NCBI RefSeq assembly: GCF_022654015.1
Contig: NZ_CP073063.1
Coordinates: 1,488,001-1,552,000, forward strand
Direction of reading: 5' to 3'
Source of the DNA: Brevundimonas diminuta
GTDB lineage: Bacteria > Pseudomonadota > Alphaproteobacteria > Caulobacterales > Caulobacteraceae
Length of the DNA: 64,000 nucleotides
How positions within the stretch are numbered: position 1 is the stretch's first letter; each line of letters starts with the position of its first letter. The translations under genes were made by a program, and so were the position numbers. The notes under the pieces are model-generated. The model did no database searches and was not told where the DNA came from. It worked only from the letters and a program-made list of their open reading frames with translations. This document shows positions 47,966 to 55,495 of this stretch, piece after piece.

Positions 47966-49431
47966 GCAGACTGAATCCAGCCGTTCTGAAGGGGCTGCCC
48001 GCCGACGTCGCCGTCCCCGGCTACGACCGCGCCCAGGTGAAGACGGGTGTCGTCCATCTGGGCATCGGCGCCTTCCACCGCGCCCACCAGGCAGTCGTGT
48101 TCGACGATGCGATCAGGTCGGGCGATCCGCGCTGGGGCGTGCTGGGGGCGTCGCTGCGATCGCCCGGCGTGCGCGATCAACTGAACCCGCAGGACGGGTT
48201 GTACACCCTGGTCGTGCGCGATGGGTCGGAGGAACATCTGCGCGTGATCGGAGCCTGTCGCGGCGTTCTGGTCGGGCCGGAAGACCCCGCCGCCCTGGTC
48301 GCCGCCATGGCCGACGCCGATGTCCATATCGTCACCCTGACTGTGACGGAAAAGGGCTATCGCCTCGATCCGACGACCGGCGACCTGCTTTTGAGCGACG
48401 CTGATGTCGCGGCCGATCTGGTTGATATCGCCGCGCCCCGTACCGCGCCTGGATTCATCGTCGCGGCGTTGCAGGCGCGACGGGCGGCGGGGCGGAAGCC
48501 CTTCACCGTCATCAGTTGCGACAACCTTCCCCACAACGGCAAGCGTATCCGTGCCGGGGTCATAGCCATGGCGCGCCGGATCGACCCGTCGCTGGCGGAC
48601 TGGATCGAAGCCGAGGGCGCCTTCCCCCAGACGATGATCGATCGGATTGTCCCGGCGACCACCTCCGACGACATCGTTCGCCTGACCGCGCGTCTCGGAG
48701 CCGAGGACCGGGGCATGGTCAAGGCCGAACCCTTCACCCAGTGGGTGATCGAGGACTGGTTCGCCGGCGAGCGGCCGGACTTCGCCTCTCTCGGCGTGCA
48801 ACTGACCGACGCGGTCGAGCCGTGGGAGGACGCCAAGCTGCGCCTTCTTAACGGCGCACACTCAGCCATCGCCTATCTGGGCGCCTTGTCGGGCTATGAA
48901 CATGTCCACGAGGTTGTCGCGGCGCCGGCATTCCGCGCCTATGTCGAGGCCCTGTGGGACGAGGCCGAAACCACGCTGAACCCGCCGCCGGGTCTGGACA
49001 TCCCCGCCTATGGCGAGGCGCTGATGGCCCGGTTCTCCAATGCGGCCCTGATGCATCGCACCCGCCAGATCGCCATGGACGGCTCGCAAAAGCTGCCTCA
49101 GCGCCTGCTGGCCGGCGCCGCCGAACGTCTGGCGGCCGGGCAGGGCATTCCGGCCATGGCCTTGGGCGTCGCCGCCTGGATGAAGTGGCAGTCGGGCGTG
49201 ACCGAAACGGGCGAGAAGGTCGTCGTCGACGATCCTCTGGCGGCCAGGACCTCTGAACTGTTGGCTGGCGCCGACACTGATCAGTCGCGCGTTTCGGCCT
49301 TGCTGAGCCTGTCCGCCGTCTTCCCGCCCGCGCTGGCCGCTGACGACCGGTTCGCCGCAGCGGTCACGTCCGCCTATCTGTCGCTCAGCCAGAACGGCGC
49401 CGTCGAGGCCGCGCGTCTGGTCGCGGAGTAG
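47962..49431 (+). CDS. Mannitol dehydrogenase-family reductase (fructuronate reductase type)
   Basis: NAD(P)H-dependent reduction of the isomerised uronate. 489 residues with VHLGIGAFHRAHQAVVFDD, GDPRWGVLGASLRS, NPQDGLYTLVVRDG, VISCDNLPHNGKR and KLRLLNGAHSAIAYLG, the UxuB/mannitol dehydrogenase pattern. The UxaB pattern (QFGEGNFLRA) is not present. UxuB makes mannonate, yet the next gene encodes an altronate dehydratase, whose substrate is made by UxaB. The enzyme may reduce tagaturonate here, or both. The GTG start overlaps uxaC. I leave the symbol open because of this mismatch. Confidence 0.85.
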   Translation: MSRLNPAVLKGLPADVAVPGYDRAQVKTGVVHLGIGAFHRAHQAVVFDDAIRSGDPRWGVLGASLRSPGVRDQLNPQDGLYTLVVRDGSEEHLRVIGACRGVLVGPEDPAALVAAMADADVHIVTLTVTEKGYRLDPTTGDLLLSDADVAADLVDIAAPRTAPGFIVAALQARRAAGRKPFTVISCDNLPHNGKRIRAGVIAMARRIDPSLADWIEAEGAFPQTMIDRIVPATTSDDIVRLTARLGAEDRGMVKAEPFTQWVIEDWFAGERPDFASLGVQLTDAVEPWEDAKLRLLNGAHSAIAYLGALSGYEHVHEVVAAPAFRAYVEALWDEAETTLNPPPGLDIPAYGEALMARFSNAALMHRTRQIAMDGSQKLPQRLLAGAAERLAAGQGIPAMALGVAAWMKWQSGVTETGEKVVVDDPLAARTSELLAGADTDQSRVSALLSLSAVFPPALAADDRFAAAVTSAYLSLSQNGAVEAARLVAE

Positions 49432-49434
49432 TCC

Positions 49435-50934
49435 ATGTCTCGCGTCCTGATCCTGAACCCCGCCGACGACGTCGCCATCGCCCTGGACGAAATCGCCAGC
49501 GGCGATACGCCCGATGGTCTGAACGCGCCGGCGCGCGCCGACATCGCCACCGGCCACAAGATCGCCCGTCATGCGGTGGAGGAGGGCGGTCTGGTCCGCC
49601 GCTACGGTCAGGTGATCGGGCGCGCGAAGGTCGCCATCGCGGCCGGCGATCATGTCCACATTCACAACCTGGCTATGGCCGAGGACGGACGTGAAGCTGA
49701 GGTCGGGGCCGACTTGCGTCCGCCGGCGCCGTTGTCTGGCGCGACGTTCAACGGCATCGTTCGCCCCGACGGCCGCGTCGGCACACGCAACTACATCGGC
49801 GTCCTGACCAGCGTGAACTGTTCTGCCACCGTGGCGCGCCGCATCGCCGACGCCTTCTTGGACTCCAGTCTGCCTGCGGGTGTCGATGGCGTGGTCGCAT
49901 TCACTCACCAAGGCGGTTGCGGCGGCTCGTCGCTCAGCAGCGACGTGACGCTGCTGCAGCGGACTTTAGCGGGCTATGCAAAGCATCCGAACTTTCATAC
50001 CATCCTGATCGTGGGCTTGGGCTGCGAGGCCAATCAGATTCCCGCCTGGCTAGCCAATGAAGGCCTTCAATCCGGCCCGCGGCTGCGCGCCCTGACGATC
50101 CAGGAGGCCGGCGGCACGGCTCGTGCGATTGAGGCCGGGATCGACATCGTTCGCGACCTGGTCGCCGAGGCGGCGCAGGTCCAGCGCCAACCTGTTTCCG
50201 CATCTCACCTGACTGTCGGTCTGCAATGCGGCGGTTCTGACGGCTGGTCCGGCGTCACCGCCAATCCGGCCCTGGGCGCAGCGGTCGATCTGCTGGTCGC
50301 GCACGGCGGCTCGGCCATGCTGTCGGAAACGCCCGAAATCTGGGGCGCGGAACATCTGCTGCTGCGGCGTGCGGCGTCTCAGGATGTGGCGGACAAGCTG
50401 AATGCGCGCCTGGTGTGGTGGCGCGACTATGCGGACCGTCATCAGATGGAGCTGAACAACAATCCGTCGCCCGGCAATCTGAAGGGCGGTTTGACCACCA
50501 TCCTGGAAAAGTCGCTGGGCGCGGTGGCAAAGTCCGGTTCGACCCCGCTGAACGACGTGATCGGATACGCCGAACCGCTCCAGGCCAAGGGCCTCAGCTT
50601 CATGGACAGCCCCGGTTACGACCCGTGCTCGGCCACGGGCCAGATCGCCTCGGGCGCCAATCTGATCGTCTTCACCACCGGCCGGGGCTCGGTCTTCGGC
50701 GCCAAGCCCGCCCCGTCGATCAAGGTCGCCTCCAACGCCAAACTGGCGAACTGGATGGACGAGGACATGGACATCGACGCCTCGCCCATCCTGACCGGGA
50801 CCAGCCTGGCCGGGGTCGGCGAGGTCATCTTCCAGAAAATGCTCGATGTGGCCTCAGGCGAGCCATCCAAATCCGAAGCCCTCGGCATCGGCGACAACGA
50901 GTTCGTGCCCTGGCAGGTCGGAGCGTATTTGTAG
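49435..50934 (+). CDS. uxaA: Altronate dehydratase
   Basis: Dehydrates D-altronate to 2-keto-3-deoxy-D-gluconate. The 499-residue protein has an N-terminal SAF-like domain (about residues 1-85; DDVAIALDEIASGD, AIAAGDHVHIHNLA). The main catalytic part follows with RPDGRVGTRNYIGVLTSVNCSATVARRIA, the Cys-bearing QGGCGGSS, VGLGCEANQ, QCGGSDGWSG and MDSPGYDPCSATGQIASGANLIVFTTGRGSVFG. These include the iron-site cysteines of the UxaA/GarD family. It begins three bases after the reductase stop. The KDG kinase and aldolase needed next are not in the window. Confidence 0.92.
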   Translation: MSRVLILNPADDVAIALDEIASGDTPDGLNAPARADIATGHKIARHAVEEGGLVRRYGQVIGRAKVAIAAGDHVHIHNLAMAEDGREAEVGADLRPPAPLSGATFNGIVRPDGRVGTRNYIGVLTSVNCSATVARRIADAFLDSSLPAGVDGVVAFTHQGGCGGSSLSSDVTLLQRTLAGYAKHPNFHTILIVGLGCEANQIPAWLANEGLQSGPRLRALTIQEAGGTARAIEAGIDIVRDLVAEAAQVQRQPVSASHLTVGLQCGGSDGWSGVTANPALGAAVDLLVAHGGSAMLSETPEIWGAEHLLLRRAASQDVADKLNARLVWWRDYADRHQMELNNNPSPGNLKGGLTTILEKSLGAVAKSGSTPLNDVIGYAEPLQAKGLSFMDSPGYDPCSATGQIASGANLIVFTTGRGSVFGAKPAPSIKVASNAKLANWMDEDMDIDASPILTGTSLAGVGEVIFQKMLDVASGEPSKSEALGIGDNEFVPWQVGAYL

Positions 50935-50936
50935 AG

Positions 50937-50973
50937 GCGGCGAGGGATCCGAAAACCTCAATCGCCGCTTTTT
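50937..50973 (+). terminator. Terminator of the uxaC-uxaA operon
   Basis: GCGGCGA pairs with TCGCCGC across an 18-base loop and is followed by TTTTT. It begins three bases after the uxaA stop. Confidence 0.65.
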
Positions 50974-50987
50974 GCTTGGCTAAAAAG

Positions 50988-51017
50988 AAGGCCCGGAGAT
51001 GTTCGCTCCGGGCCTTT
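50988..51017. terminator. Bidirectional terminator between uxaA and the TonB receptor
   Basis: AAGGCCCGGAG and CTCCGGGCCTT form a strong stem with a 7-base loop. T-rich runs follow on both strands (CTTTAGTTT on plus; CTTCTTTTTAG on minus). It separates two convergent transcripts. Confidence 0.88.
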
Positions 51018-51051
51018 AGTTTGTCGCGCTGGAGGCGTCAGGGAGGGAGGC

Positions 51052-53808
51052 TCAATACTTCCAGCGCAATCCCACGGCGATCTCTCGGCCGGTGTGACGG
51101 TAGTCGGACACGCGGTTGGTCACGTCGACATAACGGTCGGTGTAGGCGTCCGTCAGATTGATGCCTTCGAGCGAGAAGGTCAGGTTCGGCGTGAACTCGT
51201 AGGACATCGAGGCATCGACATTGGTGGTGTCGTTGACCCCTTCTTTGGAGTTGCCGTTCGCGCCAGGGAAGGACAGCAGATACTGGCTGCGGTGTGCGAC
51301 CGAGACGCGGGCCTGGAATGGGCCGTCCTCGTAGTACAGGGTCGCGTTGGCGGTGTTCTTCGACTGGCCTGTCAGACGGTTTTTGCCGGCCGTGCCGTAG
51401 CTGACCTCGGAATCAACCCAGGTGACATTCCCGGTGAAGCCGAAGTTGGACAAAAGGCCAGGCAGGAAGGTGAAGGGTTGCTGATATTGGATTTCGATCC
51501 CCTTCAGCGCGCCGCCTTCGCCGTTCAGGCGGCGCGTGACCTGGAAGATGTCGGTCGGGCTTGCAGCGCCCTGAAGCAGTTCGTTGGGCAGGCCCAGCTG
51601 GTTGTAGGGGATGCCGACGGTTTCGGATGTGATGAAGCTGTCGATGTCTTTGTAGAAGACGGCGGCGGCCAAAAGGCCCTCAGTCTGGAAATACCACTCG
51701 ACGGAGAAATCGTAGTTGGTGGCGCGGAACGGATCGAGAAGCGGGTTTCCGTAGGAGACGGTGCGGGTTGTCGGTGAGACGCTGCCGCCCGGGGTCAGAT
51801 CGCCGAGAGTCGGACGGGACATCACCTTGGCGGCGCCCAGGCGAATCACGACGTCGTCACGCGGCTCCAGCGCCAGATTGAAGGACGGCAAGGCGTCGTC
51901 ATAGTCGTTGTCGGTCGTGACATAGTCATAGGTCGTGACCGGCGGCGTCCCCACCGCAATGGTTTGCCAGCCCTTGGCCGTGACCTCGGTCTGGGCATAG
52001 CGGATGCCCGCATTGCCGCGCAGGACCATACCTCCAACAGTCGTATTGAAGTCGGCCTGGAAGAAGACGCCCTTATCCGTTTCGTCCACTTCACGCTCGC
52101 TGCGATTAGGGACAAGGGGATCGTCATAGAAGCTGAGGAAGTCAGCAATCTTGGAAATGTCCGGAACGATGAAGCTGAGGTCCGAACCTGCGCCGGCGCT
52201 TACACCGTCCCCGATGCTGACGACGCGTCCGATGCTGTCGACCCCGGTAAGCCGATCGGCGCCGGTCGGAGACGTTTTGGTCCGCGTCAGGCCGAAGGTC
52301 TCGAACCCATATGTGCGATACTCGCCGCCGATCTTGAAGGTCAGGGAGTCGGACCAGTCGTAGGCCAAGGAGCCGGCGCCGACCTTATTGTCAAAGTTGC
52401 CGCCGGCGTTGCTGCGCGTCGCATTGACCAGGGTAAAGCGCTGACCCGAGGTGACGTCAAAGCCGTAGTTGATGCGCGGCCGGCGATCATCCTCGCGGAA
52501 GTCGAAGGTGTAGCCGTTTATGCCTGCGGCCTCGAAGGCATAGGCGACATTGAGCGGCGTGCGGGCTTCGGATCGGTTGGCGCCGACCTTCAGATTGCCA
52601 TGCAAGCGGTCGCTGAAATCGTGGCGGACGTTCAGAGAGGCTTGGTAGAAGTTGCTTTCGTTGCGGGTGAAGCCGTTTTCGGCGCGCACCAGCATGTTGT
52701 CGAACACCCCGTAGGACAGGATGTTCTTGTCGGCGTCGATCGCATAATCGCGCACGACGACGCTGTTGACGTTGGCGCGACTGAACGACCAGGCTTCGAT
52801 GTTGGGGCTTTCCAGTTCCGAGTTGAAACGCGACCACAGGACGTCCAGCACCGCCTCGGTGCGGTCGCTTGGCCGCCATTGCAGCGCGCCCGTCATGCCC
52901 AGGCGGTCTTCCTGAGTATTGCCCAAGGTGTAGCGCGGGATGCGGGGATAGAAGGCGTTCAGGACGGCGTCACGTTGCGCCGTCGTGGTGCAGGGAATGC
53001 AGCCGCCGAAGTTCTGGCCGCGCCCATAGGGATTGCCGGCGGCGTTGACGTTTGACGGGTCGCCCTTCTGCCAACGCGTCGTGTTGAAGCTGCCCAGGAT
53101 TGGCGACCGCTCGGAATAGGCAATTGACACCAGGGCGCCGAAAGTTCGGTCCTCGTTCGACCAGCTGAGCAGACCCGCGAGCCGCGGCACCGTCTTCTCG
53201 GACAGATCATTGTACGAACCCTGTACAGACAGGGCGGAGTTCAGGCCGCTGCCGCCGAAGTCCAAGGGGCGACCCGTCTGCAGATCGACCGTGGCGCCCA
53301 GCGAGCCCTCCTCGATCTCGGCCGATTGCGTCTTGCGAACCTTGATGCTGTTGAACAATTCGGACGCGAACATCGAGAAGTCGAAGCTGCGGTTGCGGTT
53401 GCCGCCAGACGCAGCCTGGGCTTCCAGGCCGTTGATGCGGGTGCGGGTGAAATCGGAACCCAAACCACGCACCGAGATGGTGGTGCCCTGGCCGTTGACG
53501 CGGTCGATGGTCACGCCGGGCAGGCGCTGGATCGCTTCGGCCAAGTTCTGATCGGGGAAGTCGGCCATGTCTTCAGCCAGGATGGCGTCCACCGCTCCGG
53601 CTTCGCGGCGCTTGATGTTCAGCGCCTGTTGCAGGCTGGACCGGAAGCCGGTGACGACGATTTCATCGACCACGGTTGCATCTTGGGCGGCGTCTTGCGT
53701 GATGGGTTCTGAGGCAGGAACCGCCTGAGCCGCAGCCGCCGACGCACCCATCAGGGCCGCCAGGGATACGCCAACCGCGCACAGAGTCCGGGTGTTGATC
53801 CGTCGCAT
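51052..53808 (-). CDS. TonB-dependent receptor, carbohydrate type
   Basis: A 918-residue outer-membrane active transporter, probably for oligosaccharides. It has a signal peptide ending ASAAAAQ, TonB box DEIVVTGFRSSLQQALNIKR, and plug features AGAVDAILAEDMADFPDQNLAEAIQRLPGVTIDRVNGQGTTISVRGLGSDFTRTRINGLEA. This is the form common among sugar-utilisation receptors of Caulobacter and Xanthomonas. The barrel ends in IAVGLRWKY. The ATG at 53808 follows GGGGAG and is preferred over 53835. Its location at the end of the rhamnose/pectin genes and opposite the uronate operon suggests pectin-derived oligosaccharides. An ACCGGTGTC operator and two TTGCAACA repeats lie upstream. Confidence 0.93.
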   Translation of the reverse strand: MRRINTRTLCAVGVSLAALMGASAAAAQAVPASEPITQDAAQDATVVDEIVVTGFRSSLQQALNIKRREAGAVDAILAEDMADFPDQNLAEAIQRLPGVTIDRVNGQGTTISVRGLGSDFTRTRINGLEAQAASGGNRNRSFDFSMFASELFNSIKVRKTQSAEIEEGSLGATVDLQTGRPLDFGGSGLNSALSVQGSYNDLSEKTVPRLAGLLSWSNEDRTFGALVSIAYSERSPILGSFNTTRWQKGDPSNVNAAGNPYGRGQNFGGCIPCTTTAQRDAVLNAFYPRIPRYTLGNTQEDRLGMTGALQWRPSDRTEAVLDVLWSRFNSELESPNIEAWSFSRANVNSVVVRDYAIDADKNILSYGVFDNMLVRAENGFTRNESNFYQASLNVRHDFSDRLHGNLKVGANRSEARTPLNVAYAFEAAGINGYTFDFREDDRRPRINYGFDVTSGQRFTLVNATRSNAGGNFDNKVGAGSLAYDWSDSLTFKIGGEYRTYGFETFGLTRTKTSPTGADRLTGVDSIGRVVSIGDGVSAGAGSDLSFIVPDISKIADFLSFYDDPLVPNRSEREVDETDKGVFFQADFNTTVGGMVLRGNAGIRYAQTEVTAKGWQTIAVGTPPVTTYDYVTTDNDYDDALPSFNLALEPRDDVVIRLGAAKVMSRPTLGDLTPGGSVSPTTRTVSYGNPLLDPFRATNYDFSVEWYFQTEGLLAAAVFYKDIDSFITSETVGIPYNQLGLPNELLQGAASPTDIFQVTRRLNGEGGALKGIEIQYQQPFTFLPGLLSNFGFTGNVTWVDSEVSYGTAGKNRLTGQSKNTANATLYYEDGPFQARVSVAHRSQYLLSFPGANGNSKEGVNDTTNVDASMSYEFTPNLTFSLEGINLTDAYTDRYVDVTNRVSDYRHTGREIAVGLRWKY

Positions 53809-53836
53809 TCGTTCTCTCCCCATCCCGGCGTCCATC

Positions 53837-53855
53837 TGGCACCGGTGTCATTTTG
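53837..53855. promoter_or_regulatory. LacI-type operator-like palindrome upstream of the TonB receptor
   Basis: TGGCACCGGTGTCA at 53837-53850 is a near-palindrome (one mismatched pair) continuing into TTTTG. The stretch ACCGGTGTC-x-TTTTG is shared with the uxaC promoter at 46459-46473. Confidence 0.6.
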
Positions 53856-53898
53856 TGGCATGCTGTCGCGTATATTCGGATTGGCGACGTGTCGCTTA

Positions 53899-53926
53899 TT
53901 GCAACAGCTTCCCGCATTTTGCAACA
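53899..53926. repeat. TTGCAACA direct repeats, 20 bp apart, in the TonB receptor promoter
   Basis: TTGCAACA occurs at 53899-53906 and 53919-53926, exactly two helical turns apart. Each contains the self-complementary TTGCAA. A related TTTTGCTACA lies at 62938-62947 before the IclR gene. They may be regulator sites. Confidence 0.45.
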
Positions 53927-54015
53927 AGGTGATGTCAGGGCCGAGAGATTCCGCTGAGTACGTCGGTAAATCCTCGACATCTCAGGCGTTAGGGTTCGAG
54001 CGATTGGCGATTTTT

Positions 54016-55467
54016 CTAAGCATCACGGTCGATTTCGACAGCATAGACGTGGTTGGCGCCGTGCATGTTCGACACGAAGACGATCCATTTTGCGTCCGGC
54101 GTGAAAGTCAGATTCGGCTCAAGCCGGTAGTCGTGGTTGGACAGATCCACGAGCCGCTCGGAGCGCAGATATTCGACGAAGATCTGGTTGTCCTTGTCGC
54201 TGGACGGATCTTCATCGACGATCGGTTCGGGGCGCAGCAGGACCAGCCATTTACCGTCGGGCGCATGAGCGACCATGTCGCCGTCGCCGCCGTCGCCAGC
54301 GAACAGACGGCCGTCCGGTGAGACGTTGTAATGGACCGACCAGTCGTTCTGCTCGACCCGACGATAGACCCGGCGGCCCGTTTCCAGATCGACCGAGGCG
54401 ACCCAGAAGACCTGGCCGCGCGGGGTTTGCAGGTCATAGAGCACCTGTTTGCCGTCCGGGCTGAACCATTCGTGGCCGAAGATTTCGAAGTTCATCGTCC
54501 GCTGATGGGTCTTTCTCAGGCCCGTGCCATCTGCGCGGATAGCCCACATTCGATCCACGCGGTGCCAGGGGCCTTCATGGCAAAAGATGATCTGCTGGGG
54601 ATCGGTAGGGGAGAACTGAGTATGGCCGATCCATTCGTTGGTCTTGTGGATCACGCGTCGCTCGCCCGTCGTCAGGTCGATGACGAAGATCTCCATCGGA
54701 TAGCGCGCGGCCCAGCGTTGAAGCATCCGGACGCCCTTGGCGCGGGCGAAGTTCAACGGCTTTCCGTCCGGCCCATCAGCTTCGTATTCGGCCTGATCGA
54801 AGCGGCGGTTGCGCGGATCGGGCACGGTCGGCTGGAGCGGTTGGCTGTCAAAGGCCACGAAGCCCAGCAGCAGGGTCTCATCCGCATTGACCGAGTTGAT
54901 CTGGCCGTTCGAAATCCGGCCGATCTCGCGACGCTGCTTGGTGTCGACGTCGATGACGAACAGGGTCTTGGCGCGGTCCATCAACTGGCCTTCGCCAGGC
55001 GCGGTCACCGAATAATAGACGTTGCGCCCCTTGCGGCCCGTGAACATCAGGTCGGCGTCATGGTCGGGGACCAGAATATCGACGGCCCAGGTCGCCAGAT
55101 TGACGGTCGAGATGCCCTGAGGCGTCGAGGTGACCATCAGGTCGGGCGCCCCAACCTTCTTGGGCAAGAACATGTTCTTGTAGAAATAGGGCTTTCCGCC
55201 CCCGCCATCGGGCGAGACGCGGCGGATGCGATGGCCGGTCTTGGGATCGACCCACTCGGTCGGCACGGGGCCGTCCCAGCGCGGCCGCTCGACCGGCGTC
55301 TCTTGAGTCGAGGGCGGGGCAGTGTTGGGCGCGGGCCAGGCGGGGGTCTGTCCCGGCGCCGGTAGGACGGCCGGTGTGGCCTGCCCCTGAGCGGTCGTCG
55401 TGGCGAAGGCGCCGACGGCTGGGGCGCTGAGCAGGGCCTTCAGGGCGGTGCGTCTCGAGGTCGTCAT
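54016..55467 (-). CDS. ogl: Oligogalacturonate lyase, Tat-exported
   Basis: Beta-eliminates short oligogalacturonides to 4-deoxy-L-threo-5-hexosulose uronate (DKI), a late step of pectin breakdown. The N-terminus MTTSRRTALKALLSAPAVGA is a twin-arginine signal. The mature ~450 residues fit the seven-bladed propeller pectate-lyase family 22: KTGHRIRRVSPDGG, WIGHTQFSPTDPQQIIFCHEGPWHRVDRMW, GHEWFSPDGKQVLYDL, WSVHYNVSPDGRLFAGDGG, and a C-terminal SNHDYRLEPNLTFTPDAKWIVFVSNMHG. Enteric Ogl is cytoplasmic, so export is unusual. It is the last gene of the long minus-strand run, 28 bases after the hydrolase gene. Confidence 0.88.
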   Translation of the reverse strand: MTTSRRTALKALLSAPAVGAFATTTAQGQATPAVLPAPGQTPAWPAPNTAPPSTQETPVERPRWDGPVPTEWVDPKTGHRIRRVSPDGGGGKPYFYKNMFLPKKVGAPDLMVTSTPQGISTVNLATWAVDILVPDHDADLMFTGRKGRNVYYSVTAPGEGQLMDRAKTLFVIDVDTKQRREIGRISNGQINSVNADETLLLGFVAFDSQPLQPTVPDPRNRRFDQAEYEADGPDGKPLNFARAKGVRMLQRWAARYPMEIFVIDLTTGERRVIHKTNEWIGHTQFSPTDPQQIIFCHEGPWHRVDRMWAIRADGTGLRKTHQRTMNFEIFGHEWFSPDGKQVLYDLQTPRGQVFWVASVDLETGRRVYRRVEQNDWSVHYNVSPDGRLFAGDGGDGDMVAHAPDGKWLVLLRPEPIVDEDPSSDKDNQIFVEYLRSERLVDLSNHDYRLEPNLTFTPDAKWIVFVSNMHGANHVYAVEIDRDA

Positions 55468-55495
55468 TGGGGCGGTCCTCTCGGGTTTTTATGGA

